64,000 bases of DNA, taken from Istiophorus platypterus. Taxonomy: Eukaryota > Chordata > Actinopteri > Istiophoriformes > Istiophoridae. This document shows, in pieces, positions 38,369-52,040 of the stretch. The DNA lies in the NCBI GenBank assembly GCA_016859345.1, contig CM029119.1:9136912-9200911 (forward strand), given 5' to 3'. The translations under genes and the position numbers were made by a program. The notes below the pieces were generated by a model. That model worked only from the letters and a program-made list of their open reading frames with translations. It had not been told where the DNA came from and did no database searches. How positions within the stretch are numbered: position 1 is the first letter of the stretch; every line of letters starts with the position of its first letter.

Positions 38369-41300
38369 CTGTAGAGAAAACAGAAAAGTCAGATAGGGCA
38401 AGTATGTGCTGACACATGACGATTAAATACAAAGACACATGTATGGACAAACAAACAATCTTTATCAAGTCAGCGTCTTAGAAAATTCCCCAAAAATGCA
38501 ACTAATCCCAGTACAATAAGCTTTCACTCCAGAGTAACTTATTTCTTGACATAGAATTTAATGAAATCAGCAAGCAAATGAAGCTGTTCTGAAAATATTG
38601 CACAAAAAGTATAAGCAAGACAACACTACGCTTGAGTAAATCCTTTTACTTTCATATATAGGTCCAAAATTCTTAAGCTGGTTGAAGAACAACTTGATAA
38701 TACAGTCATGTTTGTATGAGAAGAAAATTTAAAGAGCCTGGACATGGGCCAAACTATTTGTGAAAATTCAAACCTGAAACTTCAGGTAAGTGACAAAAAG
38801 ACATTCATTTTCTGTTTTAAGATCAGTGAATGGATCAAATTGGATCATCGGAGCAAATTGGATGCTTAGTTATTTAAGAAAACTTTCAGAAATCTAGGTC
38901 ACAGAAAAAAATGTATCTCCGTTAAGAAAATTTTCTTATCAAGAACTAGTTGATTTTGCACATGGACGTGAACAGGGCAGCAAAACACTTACAAATTCTC
39001 AATATTATACAAAAGGTTGGTAAAAGAAAAAATATAAATTGTTTCTAAGTTCTTAGTTATTTAAGTGTTTATTAATGTACAGAATTATAAATTCTATTAT
39101 TAAGACATTTTTGATATGATTACAACTTTATTAGGTTTTTATTCATTAACTGCTTATATATAAGCATCCAGTTACAGATGCCTCATAGGTTATGCCTCAC
39201 AGTTTATTAAATGTTTATATACTGTGCCAAATGGGAGGGTTAAAATAATTTGATATCAAAGGGTTTTGTTGGACCCCGACTCTATCAAGCCTTTTTGCAG
39301 TGACGCTACCAGAGCGGGCACTGGTCACACGCCTACCAGAGCAAAGACAGAAACAACCCAACAGACACGCAGTAATGCTGACGCCAACAGCAGCAACTCA
39401 GAGGTGACACGCTCACCTGCTGAGGCATCTCATGAGCTGGTATGACATGAGAGATAACAATAAACAGAGAGCTCTGAGGAGGGCATCGGATACAGAGAGC
39501 AGCACTAGGGGATGTCCCTATTCACTCGTCATCATGCCACCACTTTCTTCATCCATTCAATCATTCATTCATTTTCTAGCTATGCCATTAAGTTGTCTGG
39601 AGACCCCAGAGTTCCACATCAGCATGAGCTTGATAATACATCGACACCACTGAAGACAGATCTGCATTAGAGCCGTGACATATGCAACAAAGCAAAAAAC
39701 ATGGACACAAACTATAGGTACACAGTGATAGCCACTAGCAGAGCGAGCTGTGGTATACCTTGCTTTAGTTACAGGCTAAAGGCGATGGGTTGACTGTATT
39801 TACTCTGCAATTCAAAAAAGGGTTAAATGAGTTAATTATGAATGGAGAGAAAAGAGCGATGAGAAAGATAAGGCAGATGAAAATGGGCATTATCAAACTT
39901 ATGATGGAAGATGGGAAGATGTTAAAAAATGAATGAATATTAAATAAAATTATGACTATCATGAAAAAGAAGAAAATTATATCTCAATTCTTTGGAGATA
40001 GATATATATCTATATCTATATATAAATATGGATATAGATATATATCTATATCTATCTATATATATAGATAGATAGATAGAAAGCTAGAGTGTAAGTACAA
40101 ATACATGGCAACTTACTCTCAATGTAGTTGCGGGCGAAGAACTTCAGCACCTCATCAATGAGAATGACAGGGAAGGAAAGCTTAAAGACCATGAGCCACT
40201 GGTCGAAGGTCAGATGGGTCAACTTGAAGATCATCTGGAGGGTAAAAGAGTGTGAGTCGGTACTGTTGGAAAACTACAATGGAGAGTAACTACAGCAGAG
40301 GGCAATATTTCAGCGTAATCCCTAAAATTGGGAGATTTACACAAACAACTCTTTATCAAAGCTACGTGTAGAGAGCTTGGATGTCTGACTTACGGGCAGA
40401 GGGTCAACATAGATGATCATGAAGTGCAGGGACATGGAGAGGGTCATGGCGGCCATCAGCCAGAGGTTGCTCCATGGGGGCATGCGGATCAGAGACTGGT
40501 TCTCAGACAAGCTTGAGAGAGAAAAGAAAAGGAAATATGAGCATAAATTTACGTGATGTGTGAAAAAACCCCTGGAGCCAACTTAAAGTGTATCATTGAA
40601 GCCTGTTGTATTCCAGTTACAAGGACTGTTTACAATAATTCATATATTCTAAACAAATGTGTCTGTCTGTACTAGCTGTAAACACATTCCATCACATTTT
40701 AAGTATTACCTGTTGAGAGCGTTGCACATCTCAATGGTGACCAGCACAGACAGGGCCATGGTCATGGGAGGAGAAGCCTCAAAGATATCACAGTCGATGC
40801 CGGTAAAGTCTTCATTGTGATTGTGGCACTGCATGAAGTGGGACTGCAAGGAAGAGAGGCGAGATTATTAAGCATCTGCGTGTGAGTGCTTGTGTAAGAC
40901 AACATAAGAGAGAGGTAATTTCCGTACCAGCTGGTAGTAGGTGACAGCGGGGCCAGTGGAATCGTACAGGAACCACCAGGCAGCACCACCGACGGTGGCA
41001 GCGCCGACGTATCCTGTTAGGGACAGATAATGGTGTCATTGCAGGTAAATGTTCCTCCTGCATTAAAATTAAATGCCAACAAGGTGTCCACAGTCCTACT
41101 TACCACCAATAGCCATGTATCTGAAGAACAGCCAGCCAGAGATCAGGGGCTCCTTGGGGGAACGTGGGGGCTTGCCCATGATGTCCAGATCAGGGGGGTT
41201 GAAGCCCAGGGCGGTGGCAGGCAGACCATCAGTCACCAGGTTGACCCACAGCAGCTGGACGGGGATAAGAGCCTCGGGCAGACCCAGGGCAGCAGTCAGG

Positions 41301-44300
41301 AAGATACTGAGAGAGTGAAAAAGGAAATAACGGAACAAAGGGGAGGACAAGGTTATAGCCAGTGAAAGAAAAAAGATGGCCAAAAGATGGCAGACATTCA
41401 GACATGGGTTGTTACACAGGCCACTCACCAGACGACCTCACCGACATTGGAGGAGATGAGGTAGCGGATGAACTGTTTCATGTTGTTGTAGATAGCTCTA
41501 CCCTCCTCAACAGCAGCCACAATGGAAGAGAAGTTGTCGTCAGCCAGGACCATCTCAGAGGCAGACTTGGCAACGGCAGTGCCAGAGCCCATGGCGATGC
41601 CGATCTCGGCCTTCTTCAGAGCAGGGGCATCGTTCACACCATCACCGGTCTGAGGTGGGAGGAGAGGAAGTGCAGGTTACTACTATTATTACTATTACTA
41701 CTACAGGCTGTAAATCCTAGCACAAAATCAGTAACAGGACAGATGAGAAACTTTAAAAACCATAGCTATTTACTAGGAATCAGTCTAGTTTAGTTTGTGT
41801 CCTGAGCTGCTGAACTCTTACCATTGCAGTAATGTCATCATTACCCTGCAGGAACTCAACAATCTTGGACTTGTGGGATGGCTCCACACGGGCAAAGCAG
41901 CAAGCCCTACGCACAGCCTCAGCCTGATCCTGGCTTGGCAGATCATCAAACTCACGTCCGGTGTAAGCCTTGCTAGAGACATCCTCATCCTCCTTGAAGA
42001 TACCAATGCGGCGGCAGATAGCGATGGCAGTTCCCTTGTTATCACCTGAGATGTGGAGAAGGAAAAAGTTTGATAGAGTCGAAACAGTTCTGTGTTTCTG
42101 TGAGACAAAAATTTTGTGGATACAGTTAAATACTGTAGGCAGCAGGTACAAAAACATGGAAAGTAATGTCTAACCAGTGATCATAATGACACGGATTCCA
42201 GCATCTCTGCACAGCTCAATGGAGCCAGTGACCTCCTTACGAGGGGGATCCAGCATACCCACGCAGCCAACAAAGGTCATATCAGTCTGAGGAGAGAAAT
42301 TTCTGACATGTAGTTACAGTTGTAGCCATATAGCCTCAATATCTTGTCCGTCAGTTTGTTTATGTCCTTACCTCATAATCGGCAAACTTGGTCGAGTCCT
42401 CAAGGTTCATCTCCTCCACCTTCAGTGGGGTGTCACGGGTGGCCAGGGCCAAGCAACGCAGGGTGTCACGGCCGGTACCCCAGTCTCTGATGACAGCCAT
42501 GATCTTCTCCTTGATGGCACTGGTCAGGGGAACACGGGTGGTGCCAACACGCACATAGGTGCACCTGTCAATCACACCCTCGGGGGCGCCCTGTGGAGAA
42601 AACAGGGTGATTATTTTTTACTATGGCGAATGCGGCACAGTCAAAGTGCAGGTGTCTGAGAAGTGACGAAAGCCAGAACCGACCTTCACGAACATCTTGG
42701 CACCACCATCACCCTTAGCGGGGGTGCAGTACACGGACATGGACTTCCTGTCACGGGAGAACTCCAGAGTGAAGTTCTTCTTCATGAGCTGCTTGATCAC
42801 CTGTTGGGAGATACAGAGACGAGAGGGTTTTTGTTAGATAGGCAGTCACCTTGCCACAGGTTGGACTTAAATGAAATGCCGACTCTAATTCTTGGGAGTC
42901 AGTACGCCTGACCCGGTTAATCGGTAGTTTCCAGTGGTTCAAGATTAGCTTGAAAAACAGTTAAAATTATTAAAATAATAAAATCATACCAGTATTAAAC
43001 AAACAGAAAGAGGAAACATACGGTGCAGCAGGCGTTGGCTCTCTCAATTCTGGACAGGTTCTTCACGTTGCTGTTGAACACATTCATCTTCTCAACCAGG
43101 CAGCACAGGGCAGTCTCAGTAGCCTCACCAACCTTCTCATAGATCTTCTTGGACTGGAGAAAAGGAGGGTCACGGAGAGAATCGGTTAACCCGTGGGAGG
43201 TCACGAGGTTGCAGTACAGCAAACAGACTGCATGGCTTTATGACTCTACCTCGTTGTAGTCCAGAGAGGAGTCGTTGCACAGGGCGCAGATGGTGGCCAG
43301 CTCAACAAGGCCGTCGTATGCACTGCAGTTGGTCTTGCTACCTCCATGGGAACTGATGGACAAAGAGGGAACTTATAAATAAATAAATGATTGATGTTTT
43401 ATGTACATTTTAATGATGACTGATACTGGCTACGTTAACTGACGATGAGTGGCACTGAAAACCAACTTACACCTCGCCCTCGGGTGTGTACTTGGAGCCA
43501 GAGATATCAAAGGCATTAAGGTCAACGTGGTCGCCATCAACACTCTTGACAATGAACATCTATAGAGGAGAAAAAAACAAAAACAGTTTTTATCATACCC
43601 AAAGTAGCTTAAGTTTCTTGACTAACTGTCTGCAGTGCAATTTTTTTTATGAGTGAATACCCACCTTGGTCACACACATCTGGTTGGTGGTGAGGGTGCC
43701 AGTTTTGTCGGAGCAGATGACAGAGGTGCAGCCCAGGGTCTCCACGGAGGGCAGGCTTCTGACAATGGCGTTCTTCTTGGCCATACGGCGGGTACCGAGG
43801 GCCAGGCAGGTGGTGATGACAGCAGGCAGACCTGAGAGACATCGGTGAAAGCTGTGAGTGATATAAATTGCGGTGGAGAAACACAGATTATTCCTTCACT
43901 GTCCCAAACCGCTTCCCTCACCCTCAGGGATGGCAGCCACAGCCAGAGCGACGGCGATCTTGAAGTAGTACACAGCACCACGGATCCATGAGCCTCCATG
44001 GACGGGGTCATTGAAGTGGCCGATGTTGATGGCCCAGACAGCAACGCAGATAAGGGAGATAACCTTGGACAGCTGCTCGCCGAACTCGTCCAGCTTGGCC
44101 TGCAGAGGAGTCTTCTCCTGCTCGGTGGCGGCCATCTGGTCACGGATCTTACCAATCTCAGTGCTGACTCCAGTGGCAATAGCCACACCAACGGCCTTGC
44201 CAGCAGCGATGTTGGTGCCCTATGAAGGAGAGAAGAGGAAATAGGTTAAAAAAAAATTAAAAACTGGAAAAAGCTTGAAACATGGCTGCAACAGTGAAGG

Positions 44301-47300
44301 TTATTAAAGTAGGGATGATGGTGGTAGGACACTTACAGAGAAAAGCATGTTCTTCTTGTCCTGGTTGACAGCTCTGGGGTCGGGAACAGACTCAGTGTGC
44401 TTGATCACACTGACGGACTCACCTGAGAGAGGAAACAGAGAATTTACTCAAAACTGCCAAAGGGGATAAGTCCAAAAAATGTATTCTGGAAGATCTATGG
44501 TTCTTTGAAAACTCACCAGTAAGGATGGACTGGTCAACACGCAGGGTGGTGGACTTGATGGAAACAATCCTGATGTCAGCGGGGACTTTGTCACCAACTG
44601 TGGGAATCAAAAGGAAGAGATCGTAAAAATTAATTTTTGTTATTGTTTCTAAATTGTCACAGAATTCATAAATCTTTATCTCATTGATATCATAAAGAAA
44701 CTAAACACACTCATGGTTACTGTGTATATTTGTGGACTCTTATATGGTCAGGTTTCCTACTTGATAATTTCCAAATACATCCAAACAAATGTAATAGTTG
44801 CAAATGGCACAATTCTTGTAACTCATGAATGAGAACCCTATTAATAATACTGTAATGATTCCAAAAATAAGATCCAAATGCTCAGATCGCTCGCTACATT
44901 TCTGTACTAATCCATAGATTTCATAATGGGGCAAACTTAATTAGAATGAACCATACATGAGGGGGTGGGGGCAGCTAGCCAGAGGGGCAACAGGTGTATG
45001 CTGACAAATGAAAGGGAGGGTGGAAGAGGTGTGGCAAGAGCTAGCGAGGGTATTTATATTCATGATGTTGTTTTCTTCCAGTCAGCATGTTTTCACAGGA
45101 GTGCTACTGCATCCTGCCTTGCTCTCGTTGCCTTAAAAAGACACGAGGCTCTGCCGTCAGCCTTCACCAGCATCATATATCCTGAATTTGTGTCTGTCTT
45201 TCTTTCCCTCAGCAGAAATACAAGTTACTCGCTGGATGTGTGTTGCATCTTTTCACATTGTAATTAGACAGTGAAGACTTTTTGACATAACAGACTGACA
45301 GGGATTTTACTCCCCTGACACTGAATGTTTGCAGAGCAGATTGGGTCCCAATTTTATAAATAATTAACACATAGAGAAAACGGACGAGCAATCTCGACAT
45401 TTCTTACCAGACACCTCGACGATGTCTCCGGGGACAATTTCTCTGGCCTTGATCCTCTGCACACTCTTTCTGTCAGAACGGTAAACTTTGCCCATCTCAG
45501 GCTCGTACTCCTTGAGAGCCTCGATGGCATCTTCAGCGTTACGCTCCTGTGGCACACACAGACAATAAGCAAATAAATATACTCATGAAATATTTGTACA
45601 ACATTTAATTCTATAAAAAGTATGATGGTAAACAAGCCTATTGCAAACTGACTGTCACCGAACCGATGTCAACACGCCTGTTTACCCTAGCTTGGATGTA
45701 AATTATACTCAGTTTGTCCTTGGTCTAGCGCTGGCAATGTCCTCTAAGAGGCTTTGAGTCAATTGCACACTGATACACAACCTACGAGATATGACATATG
45801 AGTAGGTCAAATGCACTGTTCCAATCTAGGCTACCTTTTAATGTTTATGTCAGATTGTCTTGTCTTCCTTTTCCAAATAAACATTAATTACTGTGCGGAA
45901 AATGACACTCATGTTCACTGGCATTATTTGTTTGTGCTCTGTGTCTCTGCAACAAGAGGGTACGTGCTGTGTTCAGAGATAATATTTGAAGCATTACGAT
46001 TTGATCAGGGCCGACACAACACAGATCTCCTAATAGCAGGTCGCCAGAGTCAGTTCTGTTTTTAATGAGAAAAACAGCACTGAAGCAGCTGATTTTGACA
46101 CATGGGCAGGATGTGATAACAGCAGTGTTCCTTCACTGACTGACGCCTGACAGCAGTGCCAATTACTTAATGGCATGCATGTAAAAGAGCATGACTTGCT
46201 TATTGTGGGAATCATCCATCGCCTACTGTCAAAACAGACATTGCAGTCAAAACATAAACTGGGCATGATGTCTGCAATTATTCAAATACTCTTATAACGA
46301 TCAGGTAATATCACTTTTGATTGATGTGCAAGTAATTTTGAAGCACTAAAATTGTTTGTTTAAGATTTGCTCCACATTGTGACAGCAACACACACTATTT
46401 TGACCTTCAAAGCTGTAAAGGAGATAGTGTTCTGATTGAGCAACCGCGTCTGGGTAGAAAAACATGGCAGTAACTGGAACCTGTCTTCTCTCTGACGTCG
46501 TTGTAATGGATAGGTCTTACTGCTCAATGTGCTCAATGTGCCGGGCCTTGTCACTCACCTGCCACACTCCAACAATGGCGTTAGCGATGAGGATAAGAAG
46601 GATGACGAAGGGTTCCACGAAGGCAGTGATGGTCTCCTCACCTTCCTCGAACCAGGCCAGCACCTAGTGTCAGAGTGTCATTAGCAAGTGAGCGCAGTGG
46701 AGACAACGGCGACAGCAGGCCATCTCCACATATCTCCACGCCTTTGTATTTAATGCACTAAATACATGGTTTAAACATTTTCATTGCGCCTGGATGACAG
46801 GACTCCTCACAGGTTTATAACCTTGTATATAATATACATAATAGATGAATGATAAGAGGATACATTTTTCAGGAATCGGGAGGCTTCCATTAAGGGGTTG
46901 GGTTTTTAGAGACAATCTTTAGTGATGTGAGCACTTAGCATGGTTTTGCATAGCATCTGGAAGATGTAATAACATGCAAACTCATTGAAAAAATTCTAAA
47001 ATTGTTTGATCATTTTATGAACTCAGTTATATAGGCCTATGACATCTTTTTTTGATTATATTTTTGCATGGTATAATCTAATTACATAATTGTTATTAGT
47101 TTGATCACAGTGTTCCATATTGCTCCTTCTAACTGCAGCCCTCTTTCTTTGGAGGCCCTTCGTTCCTTCCTCCAAGCCTGACCTTTCCCGAAGGATTCAG
47201 TTTCTCCTCTCAGCTTGGGTCTTTCTTAAAATAAACCCTTGCCCCTCAGCCCCCCTATACTTTCCTGACCCCCTTCTCTCACTGGCTCCTCAATATTCGC

Positions 47301-49463
47301 CTTCTAAGGCCATCATGACAGCTGCCCAAAGGGGTGAAAGCTGGGCATAGGAATTAATACACCTCCGACAAGCCTTCACAATCTGTCTCCCTCCTCAAGT
47401 TGTTGTCCTCAAAAATATATTGTACAGTGGAGGGAGTGGGAGCGGGTTAATAAGTTGTCTTGACAAAGTGGCCACAAAGAAATGACCAGCTACAGCACGC
47501 TTGTTTACTGGATTAGTTTGTGTGATCGATTTTCTCCTTGGGGGTTTTAAAGTCAAATGCGATTTTAATAATTAATTACTCGTTTCCAGGTGGCACACAA
47601 GAATGTAAGAGGGGCCAGATGTTATTGTGCCATAAAATGAAAATAAATCTAATCTGAAGAGTTTATTCTTGTTGATAAGAATTTCATGCTTTCGTGGAAA
47701 ATACTTTAGTGTCACTACAGCTCTTTGAGGTACTGGGAAAAACTGGTCCCAGGTGATGTAGGCGGCTTATGGAATTTTCTGCTTTTTGTCTACTGCCATT
47801 ACTTGAGTTTAAAATGAACGCCAGCAGGAATAATCACAGTTTTAAATCACTGACATAATTAAAAACAACACTTGATTACTTACAAAAGAGATGCAGGCAG
47901 CCAGCAGCAGGATCCTGACAAGCAGGTCCTCAAACTGCTCAACAATCAGGTCCCAGATGCTCTTACCTGAGAGAGACAAAGTGAAAAAAAGTTTAGAAAT
48001 CAATAGACAATATTCACAAAATATGAATGCAATTACTGAGATGAGCAGGTTAGAGTGCGTTTGTGTATAAATTGATAGGTTTCAAGTCTGTGGCATGAAT
48101 TTGTGATCTTTTTTGGTGATGATTATGGTCAAAATATAATACACCTTGCAAATGACTGACTGATTCTATCCAGTAGCCGGTGGAATTTCATTAGAGTGTG
48201 TTACCACACAGTCAGAATGTTGCCTGCATGTTTTTATTACAACCCCTGTGTAGAGCATGGCCAGAGTTGTAGTAACGGGGTCAAAGCAGGTGTCTGGTAT
48301 TCCTTGTTAAGTTTACACATTTTGTCAATGTGGCTGCACGAACACTTACCCTCCTCAGCGGGCAGCTCTGGAGTTGGACACGAAGGCCAAGTAGGTGCAA
48401 GAATGGGGAGAAAGGAAGACAGGAAAAAAGCGGTTAGTTAAAATAATTCATGTTCATTTTTAACAAAACTTTATGCTTCTTGGTACAAGATAATAAATGT
48501 GACCACAAGCTCAGTGGTTCCTCAAACTCCCTAACGTCCGCCTTTTCAAAATTCCCAGAGTGCTTCACACTTGAGGGCTCTAGTGCTGTAGATTAAAAGG
48601 CCCTTGTACTATTATTATTTGATATAGGATCAGCATCCTCTGATTTCCAGTTCAGGCCTAATGAAAACCTCCCTGAAGTGGCTGTTCATTTTACAAAATC
48701 CTTAACTTTTAAACAAAGGACAACATCATGTTCAATGGCATCTCACTAAAAGGTAACCGAGAACAAAAACTTGCTGCTTTTGAACTATAATACCATATCA
48801 CAGAGTCTTTGCTATGTACTTTGCCATTCCGCTGGTTATTGATTAGCAATCATATTAGGGATCACTTAGCTGTAAGCCATCTAAGGACCTCCCCTTTTTG
48901 CCTGGCCTAAAATTATCTACCTCTCCTGTTAACGCCCGCCCCATATATCACCCAGGAAGCTTCTTGAGCCATCACCTGTCTCTCTCGCTCTCCAGCCATC
49001 TTCTTTGCCTATCTTTAAATAGCTCTTCAAAGCCCTCAAAGTCTCTGCTTCTCAGTGTCTCTGCATTTCTACCAGCTGTTGCAACTCCTCTCTAAAACAG
49101 CATCGCATGCAAAATCTCAACTCAGCCCGACTCAACAAGTGTCTGTGGAAACTCCACCGGTGTTGACTTGGGAAAACAATTCCAGGAGCTATCTTAGCAG
49201 AAGTCATTGAACTTCATGGAATATTTTGTATGCAAACACTCACATCCTTCTTTAACTGAAAAGCGAGAAGTTTCTCTATGTTACTATGTGAGTCTTTCTT
49301 CTTTCAGTAGGTCTCCCACCCCATTCCCGATGCCCACACTCTCACCATTGTAGCCAAACTTGTCCAGGTTCTTCTTGAACTGGTCGGGAGAGAGACCAGT
49401 ATGCTCATTCACCCCGAAGTAAGCCAGGCATTCTGCCGGGGACTTTGTGTGTGCGTTCTCCAT
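38349..49463 (-). CDS. atp2a1: SERCA1 fast-muscle sarcoplasmic reticulum Ca2+-ATPase
   Basis: P-type ATPase that pumps cytosolic Ca2+ into the sarcoplasmic reticulum of fast-twitch muscle. Twenty-three coding exons, in transcript order: 49346-49463, 48350-48367, 47884-47966, 46559-46663, 45408-45546, 44517-44597, 44337-44422, 43922-44219, 43665-43831, 43471-43559, 43250-43352, 43022-43153, 42684-42800, 42372-42590, 42175-42286, 41822-42045, 41429-41649, 41104-41306, 40928-41013, 40710-40843, 40394-40511, 40117-40234, 38349-38368. They give 996 residues; human SERCA1a has 994. Numbering matches the family exactly: Ca-site Glu309 (AIPEG) and phosphorylated Asp351 (SDKTGTLT). TGES, MFVKGAPEG and TGDGVNDAP are present. 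The last exon is the weakest call. It gives a TGKEVK tail after FFARNYIE, supported by frame, acceptor and a poly(A) signal. Confidence 0.95.
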
Positions 49464-49642
49464 CCTTTCTGGACAGACAAGGGATTGGCCGTCTAACCGT
49501 GCCTATCCACGCCCTTCTACTTCTTTGTTGTTCTCTGCAGGTTTCACCCTTGGTCCACCACCCTCACCTAAAAGTGTGGCACCCTCCAATTCAGGAGTGC
49601 TGGACTGACAGAAAGAGCGAATAAGCACAGACATGCACAGTG

Positions 49643-49649
49643 TTTTATA
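49643..49649 (-). promoter_or_regulatory. atp2a1 TATA box
   Basis: TATAAAA on the minus strand, 180 bases before the atp2a1 ATG. The predicted transcription start is near 49615, giving an unspliced leader of about 150 bases. A TATA-driven promoter suits a strong tissue-specific muscle gene. Confidence 0.7.
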
Positions 49650-49727
49650 CCCCCAAAGGGCTCTGGATTGGTGGATATCCCGCCGACACACGCCTCCAAA
49701 TTCCAGCATGGGGGGACATGGTAGTGT

Positions 49728-49976
49728 GGGGGGGGGGGGGGGGGCTCGAGGTGGAGCAATGGGGAGGTGAGATGGTGGACATGGACAGGAACTGAGGACA
49801 AGGCTTGGATTTGGAAAGGAGGTAGTGCAGGAGAGTGGCAGTGCAGGGTTGAGGGGGGGGGGGTTGTATGGTGGATGAAAATGAGATCTGTTTTTGGAAC
49901 ATGCATAGTCAGTGGAATAAGACGAAGGGAGAAGGTGAGAGACTGAGACAGGAGGAGATCATGGGGGGGGGGGGGG
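49728..49976 (+). repeat. Cluster of poly-G runs upstream of atp2a1
   Basis: Three uninterrupted G runs (49728-49744, 49853-49863, 49963-49976) fall 80-330 bases upstream of the atp2a1 TATA box, in purine-rich sequence. Confidence 0.85.
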
Positions 49977-51573
49977 TTGAGTGATGGCTCAAGTGGTTTC
50001 TGCTGAGGAAGGTAGCTAAGCCAGAGAGAGTAGTGAACTACACAAAGAGTGAGAAACAGAAGGAGGGAGATGGTAGACCAATAATTCATTACAAGAATTA
50101 GCTGGTATTTTTACATGATGAATGTGAGTTAGACATGTTGGCACATTGACGCGTTAAGTTCTCCCTCCTGGGAGCGATGCTCAAACCAGAAAGGAGAACT
50201 TTTACGCTACAGAGCTGAATCATCTAACGTCATCAAAATTTGTACACTTATCTCAAGCATCTCAAGTACAGAGCCACTAACTACTCATAATAACAGCGAC
50301 ACCAGACCGGATAATAAACCCGGTTAAGTAAGACATGGAATGATAGAGGAAAGAAGAAAGTGAGTGTGTAGTGGAGGAATGATGGCTGGGGGACAGGAAT
50401 GCCAAGAGGACAGCCAGCATGTCATACTATCGCACCACAGAGGAGAAGCCCCGGCTGCAGATACAGGAGGATCAAGTTTTATTTCTCTTTTTTTTATGAG
50501 GAAGGGAAGGCGGCAGAGAGATATGGCAAAGCTTGAGTCGAGGGGAGACAGATGATCTGGCCGCAAACTGCCATTCAGCGACGCACAATGGCCTCTTGTG
50601 GTGGAGTCCAAGCATTGAATTTGTTATACTAGGCAAGAAAGTATCCACAGAGAAAATAAAATTTCTTTTTATTATATTTGTTTGGACTCACTGGCCCGTC
50701 TCAGCCTTTTTTCATTTTTATTCATAAATCTATATGGTAACTCAAGAATCAGGGATTTGATCATGAATTCTTTGTCTTCTTTTGCCTGCCCAAAAAATTC
50801 CTATTTCTAACAATAATAGTTAAAACTTAGATGCAAGCAGGAAAATTCAGCCCAGAATCGAGTGGCTTTATGCTGAGCACAGTTGATTTACTATTTGTTT
50901 TAACAGCAGTAAACAGGCGGCTGGGTGGTGCAGAGTCCTCTGTGGACAGGAATTCAAGTTGCCGTTACTAATCAATAAACTGACAGGTGTCCCTGTAAGA
51001 ACGGCAGTGGTGACTGTTCGCCACCTTTGACAGCTACAGGGCACGTTTTTGCTGCAATCTATTTATCACTGGGTTACGTTGTGCAGAATCACAGTGCCAG
51101 AATATATCAAAGATCGGTTTGTGTTCTGTGTGAAATGGGCCTTACCCTAAAAATGCACTTATCGTTAGTTATTGCATAACAAGTTGCATTCATTAATGTG
51201 TGGCCAAACTGTTCCTTGAAAAATTAATTGCTTTCCGTGTCAGCCATCCAGATCTCCAGTAGTCTTCGACTGTATGATGGTGATTTATTTTAGTGCATCG
51301 TATTTCATATTGAGCGCCACTGCCACTTAAAGTGTGGCCGTCATAGATTGGATGGTCAGCGAATTCACACAAATCAGGTCAAACAAATAGTGCTTATGGG
51401 AAACAGATGACAGCTGCTCTTGTCCTTAGAAAGCCATCTGTTTCTCTACGAACAGTAACAGTTATGTAATGGGCACAGTTTACTCTCTGAAAGCTGCTAT
51501 AAATCTAAATGACTGCTGAAGCATTTGGGCAATAGACAGAACATTAGTTGATGATCCAACTAATGGTAATAAT

Positions 51574-51587
51574 AATGAGAAGAAGAA

Positions 51588-51634
<47 letters not shown>

Positions 51635-51667
51635 AGAAGAAGAAGAAGAAGAAGAAGAATCATCATT

Positions 51668-51705
<38 letters not shown>

Positions 51706-51709
51706 AATA
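51574..51709. repeat. Compound (GAA)n-(TCA)n trinucleotide repeat
   Basis: About 28 GAA units with one GAG interruption (to about 51659) pass directly into about fifteen TCA units ending near ATAATAATGATTC. Open frames across it are low-complexity poly-Arg/poly-Ile artefacts. Confidence 0.95.
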
Positions 51710-52035
51710 ATGATTCACCAAACAAACTAGAAATAACTTTGGGGTCTAGTAACCTTTGACATATATTATTAAAAACATAACAGCCCAAATGATTAATAAT
51801 AATAATAATAACAAGTATTAGTAAGTTCATTTATATGAAAAAAATGGTTTGTTGTGGAGTAAACAATAACAATTTAATATGTGGCAGAAAACTGACAAGA
51901 TACAGTATTCATGCTGATGAGACATGGATCTTGTCATTTGAACCAATTGAAATTTCAATTTTAAAGTGAAAAAAAAAAAAAGACAACTTTTGCCATGTTC
52001 TGTTTTTGCTTGCCCCACTACAGGGAAAACATGGT

Positions 52036-52040
<5 letters not shown>

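Noticed and set aside
43410..43460. ATGATGA and CTGA boxes suggesting an intronic C/D snoRNA in atp2a1
   Set aside because: Spacing is too short and no terminal stem or guide element was apparent.
49568..50089. 173-codon minus-strand frame upstream of atp2a1
   Set aside because: It runs through the TATA box and the G/C homopolymers. Its Pro/His/Leu-rich composition follows from pyrimidine-rich DNA, with no family resemblance or splice support.
51548..51730. Poly-Arg/poly-Ile frame
   Set aside because: It is simply the translation of the GAA/TCA repeats.
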